Notes: a model not told the origin generated them from the sequence alone. A stretch of DNA of 64,000 bases from Herminiimonas arsenicoxydans (GCA_000026125.1 CU207211.1:2728001-2792000); one strand, 5' to 3'. Numbered from the stretch's first letter, positions 1 through 8,958 are shown. A program made the numbers and translations.

Positions 1-342
1 CGATAGCAGCTTCTGCTGATGCCGCTCCAGTTCTTCCACCTTGCGTCTGGCCGCCTTGGCGCTATCGCCATCTTCACTTTTACGAAAATCCGGCAACGGC
101 GATTTGGCGCGCCCGGCATCCGCATTACCGCCGCCATCGAGATTGGCTTGCGCCAGCGCATCGGCCTTTAGCGGCGCCTTGTCGTGCTTGGCATTGACCA
201 GTATCACTTCCAGCCCGGGATCGGTCGGCTGGAACTTGAACGCTTCCGGCGCCGTGAAGTGCACAGCCAGCAACGCAGCATGCGCCAGCACGGATACGGC
301 GACGGCGATCGTAAGAGTCCGATTCTGGAGTAAGGATTTCAC
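1..342 (-). CDS. TonB-family energy transducer, N-terminal part (cut by window edge)
   Basis: Only the first 114 or so residues lie in the window; the gene runs off the left end. Reading from a GTG at 342 gives a short basic N-terminus (MKSLLQNR), one hydrophobic segment at about residues 9-27, then a polar periplasmic linker ending in a charged Lys/Glu/Arg-rich stretch. This is the layout of TonB/TolA-like proteins, which span the inner membrane once and pass ExbB/ExbD energy to the outer membrane. The C-terminal TonB domain is outside the window, so the family call rests on topology and context (downstream of an RNB exoribonuclease, an order I know from Burkholderiales). No strong ribosome-binding site precedes the GTG, and an in-frame TTG at 366 is an alternative start. 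Confidence 0.7.
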   Translation of the reverse strand, partial: MKSLLQNRTLTIAVAVSVLAHAALLAVHFTAPEAFKFQPTDPGLEVILVNAKHDKAPLKADALAQANLDGGGNADAGRAKSPLPDFRKSEDGDSAKAARRKVEELERHQQKLLS

Positions 343-422
343 GCGTGAAATGGCTGTCGCTAACAATAGAAGGGATGAATTCTACGGCAAACGCCAACCG
401 AATTTAAGCAAGTTGCCATCGC

Positions 423-2498
423 TTATTCCGGCGCTGCAGTGGATGCTGGTTTTTCCAGCGATTCTTCCTGCGGTTTTTCCAGTGCCTCAGCTGCGGCCTG
501 TTCATCCGGCACCGGTTCGGCATCACCTTCCAGCAGATCTTCGCTCATGTCTTCATCAAGCTCGACTTGCGGGGAGTTACCCGCATCGTGCGTAATGTCG
601 AGCAGACGCGCTTCTATTGTCAAATCGACTTCATCCCAACGCAACAGATCGAGCCGGACTTGCGAGCCGCGTGCGACCTGCGGCATACCGGGCAATTTGA
701 TGACCAGCGGAATATCGGTCAGGCGCAGGATTTCTTCCTTCAATACGGTCGCTTCGACCTTGATGGTTTCATCTGTGCCTTTTTCCTGGCTCAACCAGCG
801 CAGGCACCAGTAGCGTTCCATGTCGGCCTGGAACGCAGCATAGGCGCTGTACGCGGCATCAAATGCGGAAACGATTGCGAACAGATCCGCATCGCGTTGC
901 TTGAACGGCGCCACCAGTTGTGCGGTCACACCGTTATCGACGCACGCGAGAATCTGCCATTGATTGACCAGATCGGTATAGCGACGCAAAGGCGAAGTGC
1001 TCCATGCATACTGATCGACACCCAGTCCCTGATGCGGCGCAGCGTGTGTCTGCATGCGTACCTGCATCTTCGCCGCCCAGCCGTTGCCCGAACCGCCGCC
1101 CTGCGCGCGATAAATACCGGGTACGCCATGGTCGTGCAGCAGTTTGCCCCAACTGCTGTTGGTCAGGATCGCCAGCTCCGCGACGATCTTGTCCAGCGGC
1201 GCGCCACGCTTGCGCCGCTGTATCGAGACCACATCGTTTTCCACGTAGAAGTTGAAATCGACGCGATTAGTCTGTTCCGGCCGCAAACCGAAGCTTTCGC
1301 GTTTGGCCATGCGACCCTGCTCCAGCACCTGCGCCCATTTCCACAGCAGGGAAATATCGTCCTTGTAGGGATAGTCACCGACATCTGCAGCAAGATTCTC
1401 TTCCGTCACATAGGCGTCGAGATCGTTATGGCGCAGATTGGCGGCAATCGGCACGCGTTCGGCGCGCGTTTCGCTCGCGATCACCGACCAGTCGGCCGGG
1501 TCCAGCGTCACATACAGCGACAGCGCGGGACAAACCTTCCCCTCAGCCAGCGTATATGCATCGACCAGTTCATCCGGCAGCATCGTGATCTTGTCGCCCG
1601 GCATATAGACGGTCGACAAACGCTGACGCGCAATCGCATCCAGCGCATCGTCGCGCTTGATGCCCAGCGCAGGAGCGGCGATATGAATGCCGATGCACAC
1701 ATTGCCATCCGGCAGGCGCGTGACCGACATCGCATCGTCGATTTCCGTGGTCGTCACATCGTCGATGGAAAATGCCTGTACATCCGCCAGCGGCAAGTCG
1801 GGTAGCACGGGAATCGCGATTTCCGGAAATGCCAGGCCTTTAGGAAAAGACTCAAACAGGAACTTGGAGAAATGCAGCTCCCTGGCCGAGGCTATGCCGC
1901 CGACAGCCAGCATCAGACGCTGCGGTGCAATCTGCAATTCGCTGCACGCGGCATCCAGCGCCTTGTACTCGATGGAATTCTTGTCCGGTTTGAACAGCAG
2001 TTGCCGCACCAGCGGACGCATGGCTTCCGGCAGACGATGGGCTTTCAACTCTGCAACGTATTGCGCCTGAATCAGGGCCTGTTGACGTTTCTTTTCGACG
2101 CCGGCCAGTGCTGCCTTGAGCGATGCCTCCGGCGCGGCCTTGTAGCGGCCCTTGCCTTTCTTGTAGAAATAAATCGGCGCCGCATGCAAGCGCAAGATCA
2201 AACCCGCAGCTTCATGCGGCTTGGGGGCATGGCCGAAATATTCCGTGCCCAACTCGGCGAAACCGAACTCTTCCTGCCCCGCGACTTCCCACAGAAAATC
2301 GAGATCGATTTCTTCGGCTATGGCATGCGCCTCTGCCATGAATTCGGTTGGAGATGGTGCCGCAAATTGCAGCAGCACATCCTTGGCGCGTACTTTGGTC
2401 CGCTTGCCAGAAGGCATTTCAACCTGAAATGCCTCGCCTTGCTGCGACATCGATACGCCGGCCTTGAAGTCACCGGATTCGTCAAAAAATAGATTCAT
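423..2498 (-). CDS. RNB-domain exoribonuclease (RNase II/VacB-like)
   Basis: A 691-residue RNase II-superfamily protein that should degrade RNA from the 3' end in the cytoplasm. An N-terminal region with small-barrel character precedes the RNB catalytic domain. The acidic metal-binding cluster is visible at about residues 246-255 (DDVTTTEIDD), with Glu at a position where E. coli RNase II has Asp. The downstream RNB signature with paired arginines (TSPLRRYTDL) is present, and the acidic C-terminal tail looks disordered. It is longer than E. coli RNase II (644 aa) and more like the divergent VacB-type proteins of Burkholderiales than RNase R. The TonB-like gene follows after 80 bp, so they may be co-transcribed. 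Substrate preference cannot be read from sequence. Confidence 0.9.
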   Translation of the reverse strand: MNLFFDESGDFKAGVSMSQQGEAFQVEMPSGKRTKVRAKDVLLQFAAPSPTEFMAEAHAIAEEIDLDFLWEVAGQEEFGFAELGTEYFGHAPKPHEAAGLILRLHAAPIYFYKKGKGRYKAAPEASLKAALAGVEKKRQQALIQAQYVAELKAHRLPEAMRPLVRQLLFKPDKNSIEYKALDAACSELQIAPQRLMLAVGGIASARELHFSKFLFESFPKGLAFPEIAIPVLPDLPLADVQAFSIDDVTTTEIDDAMSVTRLPDGNVCIGIHIAAPALGIKRDDALDAIARQRLSTVYMPGDKITMLPDELVDAYTLAEGKVCPALSLYVTLDPADWSVIASETRAERVPIAANLRHNDLDAYVTEENLAADVGDYPYKDDISLLWKWAQVLEQGRMAKRESFGLRPEQTNRVDFNFYVENDVVSIQRRKRGAPLDKIVAELAILTNSSWGKLLHDHGVPGIYRAQGGGSGNGWAAKMQVRMQTHAAPHQGLGVDQYAWSTSPLRRYTDLVNQWQILACVDNGVTAQLVAPFKQRDADLFAIVSAFDAAYSAYAAFQADMERYWCLRWLSQEKGTDETIKVEATVLKEEILRLTDIPLVIKLPGMPQVARGSQVRLDLLRWDEVDLTIEARLLDITHDAGNSPQVELDEDMSEDLLEGDAEPVPDEQAAAEALEKPQEESLEKPASTAAPE

Positions 2499-2545
2499 TC
2501 AATACTTTTCTTGTTTAATAGTTCGTCGAACAGGTGCACTTGATT

Positions 2546-2575
2546 ATCGATTCTGCACGTACCGCAGGAATCGAT
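2546..2575. other. Stem-loop between ubiC and the RNB gene
   Basis: ATCGATTC at 2546-2553 pairs with GAATCGAT at 2568-2575, extended by TGC/GCA with a one-base bulge and closed by a 7-base loop. It lies just downstream of ubiC on the minus strand. No T-run follows in either direction, so it is a structured intergenic element, possibly a weak terminator or processing site. Confidence 0.5.
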
Positions 2576-2597
2576 GACTCATTTATTCAGCGCACCC

Positions 2598-3179
2598 TTA
2601 TGCGTTTTGGTTTGACCGGAGGCGGACTATCTCCGGCAGAAAAACTTCTGTGACCAGCAACAGGCCATTACCTCGCTTATATAAACAGCGACGCGCCAGC
2701 AAAGGTCCATGCAGGCGGGTATCCAGTGCTGCCGCTGCACGCATCGCCAGCGGATGCTGCGCATGCAGACGTGCATATTCCAGTTCGCCGCGCCACACCC
2801 GCGGATCGCCAAACAGGGTTGTTCCCAGCGAGCGTTCGCCGAGGCGTCCGAAAAACGGCCAGTCGGATGCAGTAGCGGAAAGCGGCACGATCGTGTGTGC
2901 ATAAACCACCGCCTTTTCATCACAACGCAACAGCACGTCGCGCTCCTGTATCTTGACGCGACGCGGCAACGCCACTGCCGCCACTTCATCCGGCAGTACC
3001 AGCGCCCGCCTTTGTGCCAGACGTTGTACGCGAAAACATTCACAACGGGCAATCAGCTTCTTCGTCAGCGACATCGTATCGGTCAGCCAGTGCCGCATAA
3101 TCTGCGACGGGCTGACTCCATTCACATGCGAAAACCATTGCGCTTGCGACACCGCACGGCTTCTCGCTTGATGCCTCAC
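2598..3179 (-). CDS. ubiC: Chorismate lyase (chorismate--pyruvate lyase)
   Basis: Cleaves chorismate to 4-hydroxybenzoate and pyruvate, the first committed step of ubiquinone synthesis in the cytoplasm. The protein is about 193 residues, close to the family's usual size. It has the expected conserved pattern: an early tryptophan-rich segment, an RxVxI/R block followed by the AHTIVP-type strand, and the C-terminal LxVTEVFLPE segment. I place the start at the GTG at 3179 because it overlaps the yqiA stop in a GTGA arrangement, which suggests translational coupling. An upstream in-frame ATG at 3206 would give 9 more residues inside yqiA. It is third in the mpl-yqiA-ubiC chain. Confidence 0.9.
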   Translation of the reverse strand: MRHQARSRAVSQAQWFSHVNGVSPSQIMRHWLTDTMSLTKKLIARCECFRVQRLAQRRALVLPDEVAAVALPRRVKIQERDVLLRCDEKAVVYAHTIVPLSATASDWPFFGRLGERSLGTTLFGDPRVWRGELEYARLHAQHPLAMRAAAALDTRLHGPLLARRCLYKRGNGLLLVTEVFLPEIVRLRSNQNA

Positions 3180-3760
3180 TGGGCCGCTCCCGCAGTTACA
3201 CCGCAAAAAGCCAGCACCTCATCCGCGTACTGTGCAAAATCGGATAAACCGTGATCGCTGCCGTCAATCACGCGTTGCCGTGCCTGCGGAAATTGCGCCA
3301 CCATTTCACGCCAGTCGAGCAACTCATCGCCAGTTGCAGCAATCAGGAAATAGCGTTCCGGATGCGTCGTGTGCTGCACCTCCAGCGCCTTCAATTCTTG
3401 AATGTACTCAGCCTTGAACTCAAATGGCTCGTTCGAGTGATATTGCGTTTTGACACCGACCTGCGTTGCCAGATCGCGCGCCGCATGCACGGCAGGATTG
3501 AGCAAAACGGCGCGGCATCCCAAATTCTCTGCCAGCCAGGTAGCGTAATAACCGCCCAGCGAGGAACCGATCAGGGTCAGCTCGCCCGGCGCGATGTTAC
3601 TGACTATTTCCAGCGCAAGTTCCACCGCCGCACGCGGCGAAGCCGGCAATTGCGGGCAAATATATTCATCGCCGCGCCCGAGCGACTGCATGCGCGCCGC
3701 CAGCAAACTGGTTTTGCTCGATAGCGGCGACGAACGAAAACCGTGCAGATACAAAATCAT
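3176..3760 (-). CDS. YqiA/YcfP-type alpha/beta-hydrolase (esterase)
   Basis: A 194-residue single-domain alpha/beta hydrolase of the YqiA family, cytoplasmic, with probable esterase activity on an unknown natural substrate. The N-terminal LYLHGFRSSP oxyanion segment is intact. The nucleophile elbow GSSLGG is at about residues 66-71, with the acid in the TGDELLD segment and the histidine in GSDHG near the C-terminus. The start codon overlaps the mpl stop in an ATGA arrangement, and its own stop overlaps the likely GTG start of ubiC, so the three genes look like one translationally coupled unit. The function in this operon is not established. Confidence 0.87.
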   Translation of the reverse strand: MILYLHGFRSSPLSSKTSLLAARMQSLGRGDEYICPQLPASPRAAVELALEIVSNIAPGELTLIGSSLGGYYATWLAENLGCRAVLLNPAVHAARDLATQVGVKTQYHSNEPFEFKAEYIQELKALEVQHTTHPERYFLIAATGDELLDWREMVAQFPQARQRVIDGSDHGLSDFAQYADEVLAFCGVTAGAAQ

Positions 3761-5136
3761 TGCGCCAGCACATCCAGAATTTTTTGATGCACGCCGCCAA
3801 AACCGCCATTACTCATGACCAGAATCTGATCGCCCGGTTGCGCATTTTTTGCAATCGCCGCCACCAGCGCATTCAAGTCGCTGAAAGCGCTGCCTCTGTC
3901 GCCCAGCGGCGCCAGCGCTTCCGCCAGATCCCAGCCAAGCGCATCCTTGCCGTTGCCGCTGGCGCCATAACCGAACACCAGATCGGCATCGAGCAGGCTG
4001 CCGGGCAATGCTGCTTTCATCGTACCGAGCTTCATCGTATTCGAGCGCGGTTCCAGCACCGCCAGAATGCGGGCCGTGCCGACCTTTTTACGCAAACCGG
4101 CCACCGTGGTTGCAATCGCAGTCGGATGATGGGCGAAATCATCGTACACCGCGATATCGTTGACCACACCGCGCAATTCCATACGGCGCTTGACGTTTTC
4201 AAACTGCCCCAGCGAGGCAATCGCCTGTGCCGGCAACACACCAACATGGCGCGCGGCGGCAATCGCAGCCAGCGCATTCATGCGGTTATGTTCGCCGTTC
4301 AGCGGCCACTGCACGGTGCCCTGTTTTTCGCCATTGAAGAAAACATCGAAAGTGTCGTCGTCGTGCGTCGTCATGGTCCAGCCGTCTTGCTCCTTACTGC
4401 CGAACCATTCAGTTTCGCTCCAGCAACCGCGCTTGATCACACGCTGCAAAGATTCTTCACGTGCATTGGCAATCATGCGACCAACGCCAGGCACGGTGCG
4501 CACCAGATGATGGAACTGTGTTTCGATCGCGGCCAGATCCGGAAAGATATCGGCGTGGTCGTATTCCAGATTATTCAGGATCGCGGTTTTCGCACGGTAA
4601 TGAACGAACTTGCTGCGCTTGTCGAAAAAGGCCGTGTCGTACTCATCGGCTTCGATAACGAAAAAGGATGATTCCCTGCCAGTGCCGGACAGGCGCGCTG
4701 AAATGCCGAAATTCATCGGTACGCCACCGATCAGGAAACCTGGATCGTAGCCGGCATCTTCCAGTATCCACGCCAGCATGGAAGAAGTAGTGGTTTTGCC
4801 ATGCGTACCAGCCACAGCAAGCACCCACTTGCCTTGCAATATATGCTCACCTATCCATTGCGGGCCGGAAGTATAGGGCAGACCGCGATTGAGGATTTCC
4901 TCCATCAATGGATTGCCGCGCGAGACGACGTTGCCGATGACGTACAGGTCCGGCTCCAGGTCCAGCTGCTCAGTACCAAAACCTTCTATAAGTTTGATGC
5001 CTTGCGCTTCGAGCTGCGTGCTCATGGGCGGGTAGACATTGGCGTCACAACCGGTCACCGTATGGCCTGCAGCCTTTGCCAGTACCGCCAAACCACCCAT
5101 GAAGGTGCCGCAAACGCCAAGTATATGAATATGCAT
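3757..5136 (-). CDS. mpl: UDP-N-acetylmuramate:L-alanyl-gamma-D-glutamyl-meso-diaminopimelate ligase
   Basis: A 459-residue Mur ligase that attaches recycled murein tripeptide directly to UDP-MurNAc, bypassing MurC, MurD and MurE. It shows the Mur-ligase fold: an N-terminal nucleotide-binding start (HILGVCGTFMGG), the ATP-binding loop GTHGKTTT at about residues 110-117, a central EADEYDTAFFDKR segment typical of Mpl, and the C-terminal domain with YDDFAHHPTA. EADEYDTAFFD and the length separate it from MurC, which is present separately at 54.3 kb. It heads the mpl-yqiA-ubiC unit. With ampD and the lytic transglycosylase also in this window, the chromosome carries a visible wall-recycling set. 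Confidence 0.95.
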   Translation of the reverse strand: MHIHILGVCGTFMGGLAVLAKAAGHTVTGCDANVYPPMSTQLEAQGIKLIEGFGTEQLDLEPDLYVIGNVVSRGNPLMEEILNRGLPYTSGPQWIGEHILQGKWVLAVAGTHGKTTTSSMLAWILEDAGYDPGFLIGGVPMNFGISARLSGTGRESSFFVIEADEYDTAFFDKRSKFVHYRAKTAILNNLEYDHADIFPDLAAIETQFHHLVRTVPGVGRMIANAREESLQRVIKRGCWSETEWFGSKEQDGWTMTTHDDDTFDVFFNGEKQGTVQWPLNGEHNRMNALAAIAAARHVGVLPAQAIASLGQFENVKRRMELRGVVNDIAVYDDFAHHPTAIATTVAGLRKKVGTARILAVLEPRSNTMKLGTMKAALPGSLLDADLVFGYGASGNGKDALGWDLAEALAPLGDRGSAFSDLNALVAAIAKNAQPGDQILVMSNGGFGGVHQKILDVLAQ

Positions 5137-5210
5137 TGTACAATTTCGGATTGGAATAACGAGATTTTACCTGACGACGGGCTTGTGTCGGCGGGAGTAT
5201 CATTCGCGCC

Positions 5211-5831
5211 ATGTCTACCCGCTCCCTATCCGATACCGAATTGCTGCGTGCCGAAATCGCCGCAGCGGCAGCCCGCATGATTGCCGAAGACGGCGTTGAC
5301 TACGGCACCGCCAAGCGCAAGGCCGCCAAACAAATACTTGGCAACAACAAGGTTCGCGGCGATGTCTTGCCCGACAACGCACTGCTTGAAGATGAGGTGC
5401 GTCTGTATAACGCACTGTTTTTCGGCGACACGCAACCGGCGCGCCTACTCCATTTACGCACTCTGGCTGTGCGCCTGATGGCCGAACTGGCGCCGTTTCA
5501 GCCGCATCTGACAGGTGCCGTCTTGAACGGCACCGCCGGCGCGCATTCGGATATTCATCTGCAATTGTTCGCTGACAGCCCGAAAGAGGTTGAAATTTAC
5601 CTGATGAACAAGCGTATCGATTTTGAAGTATCGGAATCCGCCCATTTCAAGGGCCGCAACGAAGCAGTAGAAACGCTGAGCTTCATGTGGCAGCAGGAAG
5701 GCGTGCATCTGGCACTATATGAAACCGACGATTTGCGCGGCGCCGTCAAAAAATCCGCCTCCGGCCGGCAGGAACGCGCCGATATCGAGTCCGTACGGGC
5801 TCTTATTACAGAAGGAAATGAACAGAAATGA
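5211..5831 (+). CDS. Unrecognised protein, possibly with a degenerate nucleotidyltransferase-like fold
   Basis: A 206-residue soluble protein that I do not recognise as a named family. The first 70 residues are helical and charged; residues 5-45 look like a small helical domain rich in Ala, Lys and Glu. The C-terminal half (about 95-190) alternates strand and helix and contains a G-rich turn followed by SDIHLQLF. This resembles the GS...SDIDL signature of minimal nucleotidyltransferases, with His where the second catalytic Asp would be, so the resemblance may be structural only. No signal peptide or membrane segment is seen. It is divergent from mpl and overlaps the next gene by 4 bp (ATGA), so it is probably co-translated with the TlpA-like protein. 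Confidence 0.8.
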   Translation: MSTRSLSDTELLRAEIAAAAARMIAEDGVDYGTAKRKAAKQILGNNKVRGDVLPDNALLEDEVRLYNALFFGDTQPARLLHLRTLAVRLMAELAPFQPHLTGAVLNGTAGAHSDIHLQLFADSPKEVEIYLMNKRIDFEVSESAHFKGRNEAVETLSFMWQQEGVHLALYETDDLRGAVKKSASGRQERADIESVRALITEGNEQK

Positions 5832-6349
5832 AACGCAATGTATTTGTATTCGGTATCTTTGCACTGGTATTTGCCGGTATAGGTATTTACTTTGGGAACC
5901 GGCATCACACACCGGCGGCGCCGGAATCGCCAGCAGTAGCGACTTTCTTTGCCCAACAGCTCGAAGATGCCGATGGCAAGACGCATGCGCTGTCCCAATG
6001 GCAGGGTAAAACACTGATAGTGAACTTTTGGGCGACATGGTGCGCGCCATGCGTGGAAGAAATGCCGGAACTGACCGCCCTGCAAACCGAGCTGGCGCCA
6101 CAAGGCATACAGATACTGGGCCTCGGCATCGACAACCCGAGCAATATTCGCGAATTTGCCGCCAAATATAAAATTTCCTACCCGCTTTATATTGCCGGAA
6201 TGACCGGCACCGAGTTGTCCAGACAGTTCGGCAATCAGGCGGGCGGCCTGCCTTTCACCGTCATTATCGGCCCCAACGGCGACATCAAAAAAACATATCT
6301 GGGGCGTCTGAAGATGGAGCAGCTACGGGCAGACATCCATTCTCTTTAA
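5828..6349 (+). CDS. TlpA/ResA-like thioredoxin-family protein, membrane-anchored
   Basis: A 173-residue protein with an N-terminal signal anchor (about residues 4-22) and a periplasmic thioredoxin fold. The redox site WCAPC lies at residues 71-75 (Cys72 and Cys75), inside the NFWATWCAPC context typical of TlpA/ResA reductases. The cis-proline segment GGLPFTV follows near residue 149. Such proteins reduce disulfides or apocytochrome heme-binding cysteines in the periplasm; which applies here is not visible. The start overlaps the preceding unrecognised gene in an ATGA arrangement. A CcsA/YpjD-type protein lies 17 kb away on the other strand, but no functional link can be read from that. Confidence 0.9.
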   Translation: MKRNVFVFGIFALVFAGIGIYFGNRHHTPAAPESPAVATFFAQQLEDADGKTHALSQWQGKTLIVNFWATWCAPCVEEMPELTALQTELAPQGIQILGLGIDNPSNIREFAAKYKISYPLYIAGMTGTELSRQFGNQAGGLPFTVIIGPNGDIKKTYLGRLKMEQLRADIHSL

Positions 6350-6432
6350 GGTAAAGACGAGATTTTTCCTTGCCAATCGACGCCATTTAGCGGCAAAATG
6401 CGGCCATCATCGTCAAACGGAGTTGCATCTCC

Positions 6433-6870
6433 ATGGCAAAAAACATCCTTTTATTGAACGGCCCGAACCTGAATATGCTGGGTTCGCGCGAGCCCGAGGT
6501 CTATGGTTCGGCGACACTGGCCGACGTCGAACGTGCTGCTACCGAACAGGCTAGCCAGGCCGGTGCCAAGCTGACTGCATTTCAGAGCAATCATGAAGGC
6601 GTGCTGATAGACCGGATTCAAGCTGCCAAGAAAGAAGGCGTCGATGCAATCATCATCAATCCGGGCGGACTGACGCATAGCAGCGTATCATTACGGGATG
6701 CCTTGGCATCGGTTGCATTGCCATTTGTTGAAGTACACGTCTCCAATATTCATCAGCGCGAGGCCTTCCGCCATCACTCCTATCTGTCCGGCATCGCTGT
6801 CGGCGTGATCTGCGGATTAGGTATAGACGGCTACACAGCCGCCATCTCATTTGCACTTAAAAAGCTCTAA
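6433..6870 (+). CDS. aroQ: 3-dehydroquinate dehydratase, type II
   Basis: Converts 3-dehydroquinate to 3-dehydroshikimate, the third step of the shikimate pathway, as a cytoplasmic dodecamer in this family. The 145-residue length is normal. Visible family marks are the N-terminal [17 protein letters not shown] with catalytic Tyr24 just after, the [16 protein letters not shown] block, and the [17 protein letters not shown] block holding the catalytic histidine. It sits directly upstream of accB-accC, a common order in proteobacteria, but an inverted repeat with a promoter-like -10 box separates it from accB. Confidence 0.97.
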   Translation: MAKNILLLNGPNLNMLGSREPEVYGSATLADVERAATEQASQAGAKLTAFQSNHEGVLIDRIQAAKKEGVDAIIINPGGLTHSSVSLRDALASVALPFVEVHVSNIHQREAFRHHSYLSGIAVGVICGLGIDGYTAAISFALKKL

Positions 6871-6881
6871 TTTCCATCATT

Positions 6882-6910
6882 TGTCGGCAAATGCCTTATA
6901 ATTGCCGACA
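6882..6910 (+). promoter_or_regulatory. Inverted repeat flanking a -10 box upstream of accB
   Basis: TGTCGGCAA at 6882-6890 is perfectly repeated in inverse as TTGCCGACA at 6902-6910. The 11 bases between them contain most of a consensus TATAAT (6897-6902), about 48 bp before the accB start. No convincing -35 box is at the right distance. It could be an operator on the accBC promoter or a stem-loop ending aroQ transcription; the missing T-run argues against a simple terminator. Confidence 0.5.
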
Positions 6911-6949
6911 TCTTTAATCATAAAAACTAAAATCTCCAAGGAATTGCAC

Positions 6950-7411
6950 ATGGATTTACGCAAGCTCAAGACCCTTATCGATCTGGTCGCCGAATCGGAC
7001 ATAGCAGAACTGGAAGTCACCGAAGGTGAAAGCAAGGTCCGCATCGTCAAATCGTCGCCGGCACCGCAAAACCAGGTTGTCATGATGCAGCCGCAAGGTG
7101 GCCAGCAGTACGCCCCGGCAGCAGCACCTGTTGCCGCACCTGTTGCAGCGGCAGCTCCAGTCATCGCCGAAATCAAAGGCCATGTCGTCAAGTCGCCTAT
7201 GGTCGGCACGTTTTACCGCTCCTCCGCACCAGGCTCACCGGCGTTCGTCGAAGTCGGTTCGACAGTAAAAGAAGGCGACACCCTTTGCATTATCGAAGCC
7301 ATGAAACTGTTGAATGAAATCGATGCGGACGCTACCGGCGTTATCAAGGAAATCCTGGTCGAAAACGGTCAGCCAGTCGAGTTCGGTCAGCCGTTATTCA
7401 TCATCGGCTAA
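6950..7411 (+). CDS. accB: Biotin carboxyl carrier protein of acetyl-CoA carboxylase
   Basis: The 153-residue carrier subunit (BCCP) that shuttles carboxylated biotin between biotin carboxylase and carboxyltransferase in fatty acid synthesis. The N-terminal domain is followed by an Ala/Pro-rich hinge (about residues 54-72) and the biotinyl domain. The biotin-accepting lysine is Lys119 in the EAMKL motif. The start is set at the ATG at 6950 because AAGGA lies 7-8 bases upstream; an in-frame ATG at 6902 would add 16 residues but overlaps the -10 region. accC follows after 87 bp. Confidence 0.96.
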   Translation: MDLRKLKTLIDLVAESDIAELEVTEGESKVRIVKSSPAPQNQVVMMQPQGGQQYAPAAAPVAAPVAAAAPVIAEIKGHVVKSPMVGTFYRSSAPGSPAFVEVGSTVKEGDTLCIIEAMKLLNEIDADATGVIKEILVENGQPVEFGQPLFIIG

Positions 7412-7498
7412 TAGCTGCAGCGGGAGTTCGGCGACATGCCGCTCCCCTTCCAGCCGCTGATTTGATTCCATCCCATAACGACGAGTCCCGTTCCCACT

Positions 7499-8869
7499 AT
7501 GTTTGAAAAAATTCTCATTGCCAATCGCGGCGAAATCGCGCTCCGTATCCAGCGCGCCTGCCGAGAAATGGGCATTAAAACCGTGGTCGTCCATTCCGAA
7601 GCCGACCGCGACGCCAAATATGTCAAGCTGGCCGACGAGTCCGTGTGTATCGGCCCTGCGCCTTCCACACTGAGCTATCTGAACATGCCGGCCATCATCA
7701 GCGCGGCGGAAGTAACCGATGCGGAAGCGATCCATCCAGGTTACGGCTTCCTGTCTGAAAACGCCGATTTTGCAGAACGCGTAGAACAGTCCGGTTTTGT
7801 CTTCATCGGTCCGCGTTCGGAATCCATCCGCATGATGGGCGACAAGGTGACAGCCAAGCAGACGATGATCAAGGCTGGCGTACCGTGCGTACCCGGCTCG
7901 GATGGCGCCCTGCCGGACGATCCGAAGGAAATCATTCAAACTGCACGCAAGGTCGGCTACCCGGTCATTATCAAGGCAGCTGGTGGCGGCGGCGGACGCG
8001 GCATGCGCGTGGTGCATACCGAAGCGGCGTTGCTGAATGCCGTCACGATGACCAAAACCGAAGCCGGTTCAGCCTTTGGCAATCCGGAAGTCTATATGGA
8101 GAAATATCTGGAAAATCCGCGTCACGTGGAAATCCAGATCCTCGCCGATGAACACAAAAACGCCATCTGGCTGGGCGAGCGCGATTGCTCCATGCAGCGC
8201 CGCCATCAGAAAGTGCTGGAAGAGGCGCCTGCGCCCGGCATCCCGCGCAAAACCATAGAACGCATAGGCGATCGTTGCGCCGAAGCCTGTCGCAAGATGG
8301 GTTATCGCGGCGCCGGCACCTTCGAGTTCTTGTATGAAAACGGCGAATTCTATTTCATCGAAATGAATACCCGCGTGCAGGTCGAGCATCCGGTAACAGA
8401 AATGATTACCGGCATCGACATTGTGCAGGAACAGATCCGCATCGCCGCCGGTGAAAAACTGCGTTATCGCCAGCGCGACATCGTTCTGAACGGCCATGCA
8501 ATCGAATGTCGCATCAATGCCGAAGATCCGTTCAAGTTCACGCCATCGCCAGGCAAGATCGTTTCCTGGCATGCGCCTGGCGGTCCTGGCATACGCGTCG
8601 ATTCACATGCATATGCCGGTTACTATGTTCCGCCGCATTACGATTCGATGGTCGGCAAAGTCATTTCATACGGTGCCACGCGCGAGCAAGCCATCAAACG
8701 CATGCAGATTGCATTGTCGGAAATGGTCGTCGAAGGTATTTCGACCAACATTCCGTTGCATCGCGAACTGATGGTGGATGCCCGCTTCATCGAAGGCGGC
8801 ACCAACATCCATTATCTCGAGCAAAAGCTGGCAAACAAGCCTGACCTGCCAAAAGAACCAAAAGCCTAG
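7499..8869 (+). CDS. accC: Biotin carboxylase subunit of acetyl-CoA carboxylase
   Basis: A 456-residue ATP-grasp enzyme that carboxylates the biotin on AccB using bicarbonate and ATP. The N-terminus [15 protein letters not shown], the glycine-rich ATP lid [11 protein letters not shown] (about residue 160-170), [10 protein letters not shown], and the catalytic [14 protein letters not shown] block are all intact. Length is standard for the family. It is the second gene of the accBC pair. The downstream gene prmA, 165 bp away, has its own -10-like element, so accC probably ends the operon. Confidence 0.97.
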   Translation: MFEKILIANRGEIALRIQRACREMGIKTVVVHSEADRDAKYVKLADESVCIGPAPSTLSYLNMPAIISAAEVTDAEAIHPGYGFLSENADFAERVEQSGFVFIGPRSESIRMMGDKVTAKQTMIKAGVPCVPGSDGALPDDPKEIIQTARKVGYPVIIKAAGGGGGRGMRVVHTEAALLNAVTMTKTEAGSAFGNPEVYMEKYLENPRHVEIQILADEHKNAIWLGERDCSMQRRHQKVLEEAPAPGIPRKTIERIGDRCAEACRKMGYRGAGTFEFLYENGEFYFIEMNTRVQVEHPVTEMITGIDIVQEQIRIAAGEKLRYRQRDIVLNGHAIECRINAEDPFKFTPSPGKIVSWHAPGGPGIRVDSHAYAGYYVPPHYDSMVGKVISYGATREQAIKRMQIALSEMVVEGISTNIPLHRELMVDARFIEGGTNIHYLEQKLANKPDLPKEPKA

Positions 8870-8923
8870 GATAACGTCAGACAGGTCAGCCCTGTCCTAA
8901 TTCCTGAAGGCGCGCAACACCAT

Positions 8924-8958
8924 CGCCGCAACAATAGAAAACCTCTGCTGTTGCGGCG
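8924..8958. other. 10-bp perfect inverted repeat between accC and prmA
   Basis: CGCCGCAACA at 8924-8933 and TGTTGCGGCG at 8949-8958 form a perfect 10-bp stem with a 15-base loop. It lies 55 bp after accC. No T-run follows, so it may end accBC transcription inefficiently, protect the 3' end, or be a protein site. Confidence 0.5.

Noticed and set aside
567..1805. 412-codon plus-strand open frame
   Set aside because: It lies antisense to the conserved RNB exoribonuclease, is rich in Arg, His and Gln, and has no family resemblance; such shadows are expected at this GC content.
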